From Planctomycetota bacterium (GTDB lineage Bacteria; Planctomycetota; UBA8742; UBA2392), in contig JAMQHL010000071.1 in the NCBI GenBank assembly GCA_025993795.1, forward strand, positions 1 through 50,697: 50,697 bases of DNA, given 5' to 3'. The notes below the pieces were generated by a model. It saw only the letters and a list, made by a program, of their open reading frames with translations. It was not told the DNA's origin and searched no databases. Both the position numbers and the translations under genes were made by a program. Shown one piece after another: positions 45,501 through 50,697 of this stretch (within the stretch, counting starts at the first letter, position 1; each line of letters begins with the position of its first letter).

Positions 45501-45626
45501 CGGTGTGTTCGCGGCATCATGGTGTGGCGCGGGCGCGTTGACGTTGGCGTTGAGCAGCAGCAGCAGCGCGACCACCACAACCCCGGCCAGCGCCCCCAGA
45601 ATCACCTTGCCACCAGCAGATCGCAT
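42594..45626 (-). CDS. Large membrane-anchored protein with repeated carboxypeptidase-regulatory-like domains
   Basis: 1010 residues. One N-terminal membrane segment (VILGALAGVVVVALLLLL) is followed by a Pro/Asp/His-rich linker (about 30-85), so most of the protein lies outside the membrane. The rest is a chain of beta-sandwich modules of the CarboxypepD_reg/Cna-B-like kind, seen as recurring GxVxDxxGxPxxGAxVxV and xDxDGRFxIxxLxxGxY patterns, for example GVTGRVLDPAGNPLKGASV and TDADGRFTITELRHG. About eight modules can be traced. Likely adhesion or surface scaffold; no catalytic domain seen. Same strand as the DUF4139 pair, 68 bases upstream. Confidence 0.8.
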   Translation of the reverse strand: MRSAGGKVILGALAGVVVVALLLLLNANVNAPAPHHDAANTPHTNRPEHKGHQPDRPSDTQQDPPPKDPPTDLPEDPPEVVLEPLPGPKIEVQVKVRVMTPGGSPVAGAAVALHGLPRRHQFEEDWFEPPTLVELKSGTTDGAGEAQFDVFIGTDSNGQRVLQVHAVASGYAPGLSATTILSVHNHTCLLMVSMYPECAILGRVVDDNGNGVPDARVNVYLFGASTTLPWSSADSGQDGRFRIDSMPATPGIIGARAPGYAQAWPWNYRYTPTPPEHDVGDLVLQATGGVTGRVLDPAGNPLKGASVFVRPTDTLFGGEDTAQTDADGRFTITELRHGTGTYRLAACHAKFARALLEAFEVAANQVSDVGDLRVATGATLTVKVAQERDAPLGGALVRVLYRGTHAELGNEWMRERGRATTGPDGIARLGGLGAGSWSLRVSAGGFASHSAELEIAGDLELPVRLGAGSSVEGKLLTHERLPAASALVGLISSENPSYPELKDGTLALTGIDWPRQTAMPAVRSNAEGAFAFKDVTPGAYVLVAVDFESRVSLIDGSVNVPPQSVLDLGELTFPALSRLLVEAAQDGTPRAGLKLRIVKNSTQRSATTDSSGVAVFADLHPGVWLVMAGDEDLAPSLPEADARRAQVPKGRDVLFRLELPGQGRSSVNGRLTVNSRPVFQRVVLERTGARYWADVGDDGRFELASVLHGAYELKAYQTSGIEASLGIQVGPKESVVEINHDFKGGSVSGRVEGGNAQGVVMLQQIDAESPHFRAETKCDADGAFEFSGVTAGRWRLGAANASGAVHMDIEVEAIDISGIVLRPAPAGSLVVIVGKLVGNPGTNNFLARLRDGQGQLMLPGDSVFPSEGARLIIEGIAPGDYTLEFTGPGYASRYVPVSIKAGERAEVTLELSAAATATIELSGQGLNVTAVAQATVEWLDSAGKPVRVPFWHGKPRQKSALELEVPGLMPEVKKIVVSVPGFKPAALTIEFKPGAKLALKYQLSPAVDPE

Positions 45627-45734
45627 CAAGCCACACCCCGAATCATCGAGCCGGCAGTTTACTCAACTAAGGCTAGGACGCGCTCGCCTTCCGCGCAAAA
45701 TTTTGAACCGTAACTGAACTCACGGATTGGCGGC

Positions 45735-46952
45735 TTAGTGGGCTGCGGACGCGGTAAGTGCCTCTGGTGCCCGCTGGGGTGCGGCTGCTGCGGCAAACAG
45801 CAGTTCTTTGGGCAGGTTTACCCAGCGGCCAAAGCCTCGCCCGTTGTTCTCAAAGCTTACTTCCATGCCCAACTGCTCGGGCCGCAGGATTGTACGCTGC
45901 AGGTTGATGGCGGGAATGCCCGTGGCTTGCAATGCCAGCTTGATCTTGTGCGTGTCCCACGTCTGGCCGCTGCTGATGCGCCTGAGCAGCTTATTATAGC
46001 GCAGCACGCTGCTGAACCATGTGAAGGCAAACCCCTTGATGCGCTTGTCGTGGTAGTGGTTGGTGCACGCCGTCACCGGGCGCTCGGCGCTTGTGTATTC
46101 AACCACAACCTGGCGCGGGTGCAGCTGAAAGCGCGCGGCGGTGCGGCTGCTGTCCCCCATGATCAAATTCGTCGCGGTACAGTAAGGCCGGGTTTGCAGC
46201 AGCGCGTCGGCCGCACGCACGGTGGCGCACTCGTGCAGCAGGCGCCGAAACACCGTCGGGAATGGCTGGCCCGTCAGATGCTCGTGGCGCGATTGCCCAT
46301 AGACCAGCATCATCGAAAGCGCCAATCCGTCGGTGTTCAAGCCGGTCAGTATGCCCAGAAAGCCGGGCCAGGTTACGCCTGCATAGGCTGGGGCGTCGTC
46401 GGGTTCGTAGACGACGACCATGTTGGCTTCGTCGGCGATGTTGAGGCTGGGAAAGTCGAGGTTGCGGCCAAGCAGCATCTCGCCGCCTTCACTGAGCTTG
46501 TCGTGCACGGCGATGGTGCTGCACGCGGCAACTTTGTGGATATCAAGAAAGCACTGGCCGACCAGCATTTCGTCGTATGTGAGTTCGCTGGTTTCGCTGA
46601 AACCGCGCATCTCTTCGATCAACCAGTGCGGCAGGTTGGGTTCCATCTCGCGGGCAAGCGCGAGGTCGCCCTCAAAGTCGGGCGCGAAGCACTGCATGTA
46701 GCTGTGAAAGGTCTCGGCCGCCTGCACGCCGACGAGGTTGCCAAGCGCGCGGCCCATTTCGCGAGCAGTGCCGCACACGCGGGCCAGCGGCACGCCGTCG
46801 ATCATCTGCAGGCTGCCGTGGGGCAGAGTCAACTCGCGAAAGGGCGTGATGTGGCGCTTGCGGTTGTTGCTCCAGCCGCGCAGCATTTTGACGGCGATGC
46901 CGAGTTCGCGGAACGGAAGTTTCTTGCGCAGCCTTGCCATGGTATCATCCAT
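45735..46952 (-). CDS. C45-family peptidase / acyltransferase (Ntn-hydrolase)
   Basis: 405 residues. The predicted autocatalytic nucleophile is Cys in VAACSTIAVHD (near residue 143), followed by LLGRNLDFP and ITGLN-type blocks (GILTGLNTDGLALSMM) typical of acyl-CoA:6-aminopenicillanate-acyltransferase-like C45 proteins. About 140 residues precede the Cys and would be removed on maturation. The start at 46952 lies 6 bases from a TATAAT box, so the mRNA may be leaderless; a second ATG at 46940 has no ribosome-binding site either. Substrate unknown. Confidence 0.82.
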   Translation of the reverse strand: MDDTMARLRKKLPFRELGIAVKMLRGWSNNRKRHITPFRELTLPHGSLQMIDGVPLARVCGTAREMGRALGNLVGVQAAETFHSYMQCFAPDFEGDLALAREMEPNLPHWLIEEMRGFSETSELTYDEMLVGQCFLDIHKVAACSTIAVHDKLSEGGEMLLGRNLDFPSLNIADEANMVVVYEPDDAPAYAGVTWPGFLGILTGLNTDGLALSMMLVYGQSRHEHLTGQPFPTVFRRLLHECATVRAADALLQTRPYCTATNLIMGDSSRTAARFQLHPRQVVVEYTSAERPVTACTNHYHDKRIKGFAFTWFSSVLRYNKLLRRISSGQTWDTHKIKLALQATGIPAINLQRTILRPEQLGMEVSFENNGRGFGRWVNLPKELLFAAAAAPQRAPEALTASAAH

Positions 46953-46983
46953 AACGACATTATAGAATCTATCACGTCGTTAT
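46951..46983 (-). promoter_or_regulatory. 33-bp palindromic operator overlapping the promoter and start of the C45 gene
   Basis: Arms ATAACGAC / GTCGTTAT flank inner arms ATAG / CTAT, giving a symmetric site of ATAACGAC-n3-ATAG-n3-CTAT-n3-GTCGTTAT. On the minus strand a TATAAT (46964-46959) lies inside, with a poor -35 (TTCAAT) 17 bases upstream. A dimeric repressor bound here would block transcription directly. Confidence 0.6.
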
Positions 46984-47095
46984 TGAAAGCCAAACCGAAG
47001 TTTCAGTCTACCTCAAATTCTAGACGCAGGAGCTGCAAGTTCGTGAAACGCCGCCAGCAGTAGTTCTGGCCGCGCAGCCGGGGTAACCTTCAGCC

Positions 47096-47944
47096 ATGCG
47101 CATCGAGATGGAGTTCCTTGGCAGCGGCACCAGCAGCGGCATCCCCACCATCGGGTGCGACTGCTGGGTATGCCACTCGCCAAACCCGCGCAACAAGCGG
47201 CTTCGCAGCTCGATCCTGTTTCGCGTGGGCGCAGGCGACAACGAGCGCCGCCTGCTGGTAGACGCCACGCCCGACATTCGCATGCAGGCTTTGCGCGCCC
47301 GCCTGACCAGTGTTCACGGCGTGCTGATCACGCACACTCACGCCGACCACTGCCACGGCCTGGACGACTTGCGAGGGCTGTACTGGGGGGGCGGGCGCGA
47401 ACGACTGGAGCTGTTTGCGTTTCCCGAGTCGCTGGAGCAGCTCAAGTGCGCGTTCAGTTACCTGTTCGACGACGAGTACCAATACAAGGGCATTGCCCGG
47501 TTCAACACTCACATCTTTGAGCACCAGGCCTTTGTTGCAGCGGGCGTCACCGTAACGCCGATTCCCGTGGTGCACGGCAACATGCGGGTGGCGGGCTTTC
47601 GTATCGGCGATTGCGCCTATATCACCGACACCAACGAAGTGCCCGAAAGCAGCATCGCCAGGCTGAAGGGTGTGCGCGTACTGATTCTTGACGCCCTGCG
47701 CCGTGCGCCGCACCCCACGCACCTGAGCCTGGGCAAGGCGCTGCATATTGCCGAGCAAGCCGGCGTCGAGCGCGTGTTTTTCACGCACATCAACCACGAC
47801 CTTGAACACGAACAGGTCAACGCCGAACTGCCCGCCTGGGCGCGCCTTGGCTATGACAGGTTGCGGGTTGCGGTTGAAGTAGACGGCACAATCAGCGTGA
47901 CCGAGCCTGTGCCAAGCGACTCACCGCCGCCCGTGGCATTCTGA
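47096..47944 (+). CDS. Metallo-beta-lactamase-fold hydrolase, PhnP/RNase Z-like
   Basis: 282 residues. MEFLGSGTSSGIPTIGCDC opens the fold as in PhnP-like proteins. The metal motif HTHADHCHGLDDLR, a later His (VVHGNMRV), ITDTNEV and HINHDLEHE complete a two-metal site. CDCWVCHSPNPRNKRLRSS carries the extra zinc cysteines found in this group. Phosphodiesterase activity is likely (phosphoribosyl cyclic phosphate, or other); no phn genes are nearby, so a C-P lyase role is unsupported. It diverges from the C45 gene. Confidence 0.88.
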   Translation: MRIEMEFLGSGTSSGIPTIGCDCWVCHSPNPRNKRLRSSILFRVGAGDNERRLLVDATPDIRMQALRARLTSVHGVLITHTHADHCHGLDDLRGLYWGGGRERLELFAFPESLEQLKCAFSYLFDDEYQYKGIARFNTHIFEHQAFVAAGVTVTPIPVVHGNMRVAGFRIGDCAYITDTNEVPESSIARLKGVRVLILDALRRAPHPTHLSLGKALHIAEQAGVERVFFTHINHDLEHEQVNAELPAWARLGYDRLRVAVEVDGTISVTEPVPSDSPPPVAF

Positions 47945-48009
47945 GCGGCAGGTGCCGCAGGCTGCAAAGCAGGTTTTTGTGCCTGCGTCGGCCCTGTAGG
48001 ATCGACGCA

Positions 48010-48489
48010 ATGAAAGCAGACGTTCTGTGGGTGATTGAGCGCCGAGTTGCCATCCTGCCGCGTCCACGCGGGGGCGAGTGGCTTGAGGGCGAGATTGCCA
48101 GCTACGCACAGCAGGGTGTGCGCGTGCTGCTTTCGCTGCTGGAGCCGGCGGAAGAGCTTGAGCTTGGCCTGTTTGAAGAAGTCCTGTTTGCTGAAAAATA
48201 CGGCCTCGACTTCATGCGCTATGCCATCCCTGACCGCGGCGTGCCGCGTTCGCCGGCGTTGTTCGCGGCGACCATCAACGAGCTTTCCGACAGCGGCAAA
48301 GCCGTCGGCGTACACTGCCGCGCCGGCATCGGGCGCAGTGGTCTTGCGGCGGCTGCGCTGTTGCTGCGCACTGGCCATGAGGTTGAATCGGCTTTCGCGC
48401 ACGTCGGAAAGGCCCGGGGCGTTGCCGTGCCCGACACGCCCGAGCAGCGACAATGGTTGATCAGGCATCGTGCGTTGTTCACGGGCTGA
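48010..48489 (+). CDS. Dual-specificity / tyrosine-type protein phosphatase
   Basis: 159 residues from ATG 48010. The signature CX5R loop is HCRAGIGRSG (near residue 103), and the general-acid Asp lies in YAIPDRGVP. The small size and lack of extra domains match bacterial DSP/cyclin-dependent-kinase-inhibitor-like phosphatases. It follows the metallo-beta-lactamase gene by 65 bases on the same strand. Substrate unknown (phosphoprotein, phosphoinositide or RNA ends are possible for this fold). Confidence 0.88.
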   Translation: MKADVLWVIERRVAILPRPRGGEWLEGEIASYAQQGVRVLLSLLEPAEELELGLFEEVLFAEKYGLDFMRYAIPDRGVPRSPALFAATINELSDSGKAVGVHCRAGIGRSGLAAAALLLRTGHEVESAFAHVGKARGVAVPDTPEQRQWLIRHRALFTG

Positions 48490-48493
48490 GCCG

Positions 48494-49417
48494 CTATGGC
48501 TTGGCCAGCAGGTTCAGCGTGCGGTCGGCCACGCGCACCGTGATCGTCTGGCCTTCATTGAACTCAAGAAAGTCAGCTTCGATGCCGTCGCCGAAGACGA
48601 CTCCGCCTTCTTCCATTTCGCTGCTCAGTGTCAGCGTTTCGCCCTCGGCCAGAAACCCGAAGTTGACTTCCGTGCCTGTGGCCATGCTGGGCCACGGTTC
48701 GCGCACCATGTAGGTAAGCCGGCGCTCGATGGCCGCGGGCAGTTCCTGCGTAATTCCGCGCTGCTTGACGATGCTGGCTGTCCAGCCGGTTGCGCCTGTG
48801 CCCGTAGAGACGATCACGCCGGATGACGAGTGGCGCTCCGACAGCCCGGGACGCTGCCCGTGCACACTCACCCGGTACTTCGCGCTCTGGTGCGTGTGGT
48901 GGCCGATGAACAGTTCGTTCAGGGCAAGAAGCTGCTGGCCGTCTTCACGCACCGCCACGACCATGGTGCGGCGCTCAAACACGAACGCGCCCAGGGTGCC
49001 GCTGTTCAGGGCCTTGATCACACCGGCTGCGTCGGCTGGCGTGAACCTGCACAGTAAGCCGCCGACCGTGGCGGGGTCGGGGTTGAACCCGACAACGGTG
49101 TGGCCATCGAGATACTTGGCGACATTGGGGATCAAGCCGTCCTGGCCGATCGCGAAGATGACGTCATCGGGGTTGAACAGGAAGCGGTCGAGGTCGTCGC
49201 GGCTGGCCTGGGCCCGGCGCTGCTCAGCCGGAATCGCGCGCAACACGGCAGTAACTGCCAGCATCTGCAGCTCATGGATATGCAGGAGGCGGGCGAAGTC
49301 CTGCCCCCGTGACTCTACATAGAACTTGGCGTTGTCCTGGGTGCCGAAGCGGCGCAGCAGCATGTCAAGCGGCGTGGGGCGGGTAATGACCACGATTCGT
49401 GGGAGTGTGGTTTGCAT
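48494..49417 (-). CDS. NAD kinase-like protein with an altered GGDG motif
   Basis: 307 residues from ATG 49417. The C-terminal half has the NAD-kinase beta-sandwich pattern: LNELFIGHHTHQSAKYRVSV (NE-pair region) and SSGVIVSTGTGATGW (usually GDGLIVSTPTGSTAY). The usual catalytic GGDG reads IGQDGLIPNVAKYL, with the Asp kept but the first Gly replaced by Gln. It may be a divergent NAD kinase or a diacylglycerol-kinase-fold relative. It lies 60 bases downstream of the SPFH gene and is probably cotranscribed. Confidence 0.75.
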   Translation of the reverse strand: MQTTLPRIVVITRPTPLDMLLRRFGTQDNAKFYVESRGQDFARLLHIHELQMLAVTAVLRAIPAEQRRAQASRDDLDRFLFNPDDVIFAIGQDGLIPNVAKYLDGHTVVGFNPDPATVGGLLCRFTPADAAGVIKALNSGTLGAFVFERRTMVVAVREDGQQLLALNELFIGHHTHQSAKYRVSVHGQRPGLSERHSSSGVIVSTGTGATGWTASIVKQRGITQELPAAIERRLTYMVREPWPSMATGTEVNFGFLAEGETLTLSSEMEEGGVVFGDGIEADFLEFNEGQTITVRVADRTLNLLAKP

Positions 49418-49477
49418 GGCTCGGCCCACCTTTCCGACCGCGAAGCCGGACCCGCGACTGCGGGCCCGGAAAATGCA

Positions 49478-50518
49478 TCAGACATCCACTTTGCCCTGCA
49501 GGAACTCGCCCAGCAGGTCGCCCAGCATGTTGGGGCTTACGTTCAGGTGCTGGATGTGCTCGATCTTGCGTGCAAACTCGATCGCAGCCAGCCCCAGCAG
49601 CACCTTGCTTGGCAGGTCCTTCCACGCCGCGGCGCGGGCAGCCTCTGCGTCGGCGTTTGCCTGGCCGAGCGCGCGGGCGGCGTCGGCGTCGGCGTCGGCC
49701 CGCAGGCGGATGTGCTCAGCGGTTGCCGTGGCCTGAAGGTTGGCGCGCTCGATGCCGGCCTGGGCGGCGAGCTTTTCGGCCTCGGCGTCCTGGGTGACCT
49801 CACGGACCTTGTTGGCGCCCTGCTGGGCAATCAACTGCTCGTTGCGCTTTTCCAGTTCGATCCGCGTTGCCAACTCGTTCTCCTTGATCGCGCGTTCCTT
49901 TTCGACAGCATCGGCGCGACGGCGGAAGATCGCCTCGTCGGCCTTCTGCTGCATGCTTTCGCGTGCTGGGGTCTGCAGCGCCTTTTCCATCTCGCTGCTG
50001 GGTGACACGCGCACGACGTGGACCTCGACGATCGCCAGGCCCATGTCTGCCAGCTCCGGGTCATGCTCAAACGCAGCGCGAATTGCGTTGTGCACGGCTT
50101 CGGCGCCGCTGCGGACCGCTTCAGTCAAGGCCATGCCGCTCAGCGCCCTGCGGGCCGGCTCCTGCACGCGCTGGTGCCAGAACTCGGTCAGCTTTTCGAG
50201 CGGCTGTTCGGTCCATGCGCCGGTGCCAGTGCTGATTGTGAAGTTGACGCGTCGTGCCGCGCGCTCGGGGTCGCTAATGCGGTAACGGATCACAGCCTGC
50301 ACGTTGATCGCCTGCATGTCGATGGTGCGTTCGTTCAGGATGCAGGTGGCTTCTGCGTCTTCGACCGGCAGTTGCGCGATGCTTGCGCTCATGGGCAGAA
50401 ACCAGTAGGCGATGCCTGCGCCCTGCCGGGCCAGCTTGCCGGCGCGATAGTGCAGGATGTACTGGTTGGGCTCGGCGCGCAGGTGGCGAAGCCCTGCAAG
50501 TTTGGTGATGGTGGCCAT
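49478..50518 (-). CDS. SPFH/Band 7 (prohibitin-stomatin-like) family protein
   Basis: 346 residues. The SPFH domain spans about 15-190 (YWFLPMSASIAQLPV, INVQAVIRYRISDPERAARRV, GLAIVEVHVVRVSPSSEMEKAL). It is followed by a long Ala/Glu-rich coiled coil (about 200-300, DADADAARALGQANADAEAA) as in stomatins and flotillins. No N-terminal membrane segment is seen, so it may bind membranes peripherally. GAGGAG lies 9 bases before the ATG. Such proteins form ring-like scaffolds. Its promoter is well defined. Confidence 0.88.
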   Translation of the reverse strand: MATITKLAGLRHLRAEPNQYILHYRAGKLARQGAGIAYWFLPMSASIAQLPVEDAEATCILNERTIDMQAINVQAVIRYRISDPERAARRVNFTISTGTGAWTEQPLEKLTEFWHQRVQEPARRALSGMALTEAVRSGAEAVHNAIRAAFEHDPELADMGLAIVEVHVVRVSPSSEMEKALQTPARESMQQKADEAIFRRRADAVEKERAIKENELATRIELEKRNEQLIAQQGANKVREVTQDAEAEKLAAQAGIERANLQATATAEHIRLRADADADAARALGQANADAEAARAAAWKDLPSKVLLGLAAIEFARKIEHIQHLNVSPNMLGDLLGEFLQGKVDV

Positions 50519-50537
50519 GGCTCGGCACTCCTCTCTA

Positions 50538-50584
50538 TGTGTACCCTACACACTTAGTATAGTGTGAAAACAACACTATGCCAA
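50538..50584 (-). promoter_or_regulatory. Sigma-70 promoter of the SPFH gene with clustered ACACT/AGTGT half-sites
   Basis: On the minus strand TTGGCA (50584-50579), a 17-base spacer and TATACT (50561-50556) match consensus well. Inverted motifs overlap it: AGTGT/ACACT pairs at 50561-50577 and 50550-50565, and TGTGTA-n3-TACACA at 50538-50552. The repeated symmetry suggests binding of one regulator at adjacent sites, at the -10 region and just downstream. Confidence 0.6.
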
Positions 50585-50603
50585 ATGGAATCTGTAATTC
50601 GTT

Positions 50604-50697
50604 AGAGCTTGTTTAACAAAGCTGTAGTTTGCGGGCGGGTTCTGTCGATGGGGTGGTTATGGCTACCAACTACCCTACCGACCTTTCGGATGAGCAA
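50604..50697 (+). mobile_element. Partial IS5-like insertion sequence, end of element and start of transposase
   Basis: Mirror copy of the left edge. The outer end GAGCTTGTTTAACAAAGCTG starts at 50605; an ATG at 50659 opens MATNYPTDLSDEQ and continues off the window. The bases just outside differ between the copies (CTAA before the left element, GTTA before the right), so these are two separate insertions and not one circle. The SPFH promoter lies 20 bases inside. Confidence 0.75.

Noticed and set aside
47096..47944. Assignment of the metallo-beta-lactamase protein as PhnP of a C-P lyase pathway
   Set aside because: No other phn genes are in the window and the fold is shared with RNase Z-like and other phosphodiesterases.

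Overview
The window is a 50.7 kb stretch of G+C-rich bacterial chromosome carrying about 42 genes. No rRNA, tRNA or CRISPR array was recognised. Both ends stop inside outward-facing copies of one IS5-like insertion sequence: bases 1-93 are the exact reverse complement of 50604-50696. The piece is therefore probably bounded by an assembly break at a repeat. The gene content fits Planctomycetota or a neighbouring deep-branching phylum: ClpC with McsA/McsB arginine kinase, split GcvPA/GcvPB, a bacilliredoxin, MuiA/DUF4139 proteins and many large secreted proteins of unknown function. No marker gene settles the phylum.

Layout. 0.1-13.8 kb: clpC, two secreted proteins sharing a C-terminal domain, a run of three paralogous small proteins that look Sm-like, a bacilliredoxin, mrp, a very long PBP2-type transpeptidase, an NAD-dependent epimerase, a TerB-domain protein and miaB. 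14-20.4 kb: a tandem pair of membrane proteins, transaldolase, yggS, and a pyrimidine operon (pyrB, a hydrolase, an apparently dead dihydroorotase). A 30-codon leader ORF spanning a terminator-like hairpin precedes pyrB. 20.4-35.8 kb: a MarR gene between two copies of a 118-bp hairpin repeat, then one long minus-strand block (mgtE-like, kefB-like, gcvT, gcvH, gcvPA, gcvPB, aminotransferase, mcsA, mcsB, DUF1444-like). 36-50.5 kb: a secreted propeller-like protein, a 330-bp inverted-repeat-bounded element made of hairpins, two DUF4139 proteins, a 1010-residue repeat protein, a C45 peptidase, a metallo-beta-lactamase protein, a small phosphatase, a NAD-kinase-like protein and an SPFH protein.

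The most unusual feature is in the glycine-cleavage operon. Each of the four junctions from gcvT through gcvPB to the aminotransferase holds arrays of a degenerate 7-base repeat in inverted pairs. The heptamer differs from site to site (CAATGAA, GTTCTGG, AGTCGGG, GGTTTTG). Two pairs are empty hairpins. The other two enclose genes: one a four-helix-bundle (S23/IVP-like) gene alone, the other a four-helix-bundle gene translationally coupled to a zinc-ribbon protein with a DUF4145/HEPN-like end. The arrays abut the stop codons and ribosome-binding sites of the gcv genes, and the cargo looks lower in G+C than its hosts. This looks like an uncharacterised family of heptamer-bounded units that occupy operon junctions. 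Single heptamer arrays also lie at 5.4, 7.6 and 13.8 kb.

Functional links. McsA/McsB with ClpC would form a phospho-arginine protein-quality pathway, although they are 20 kb apart and no ctsR is seen. GcvT, H, PA and PB make a glycine cleavage system lacking only the L protein. PyrB with an inactive PyrC resembles the ATCase/pseudo-DHOase complexes of Pseudomonas, so an active dihydroorotase must lie elsewhere.
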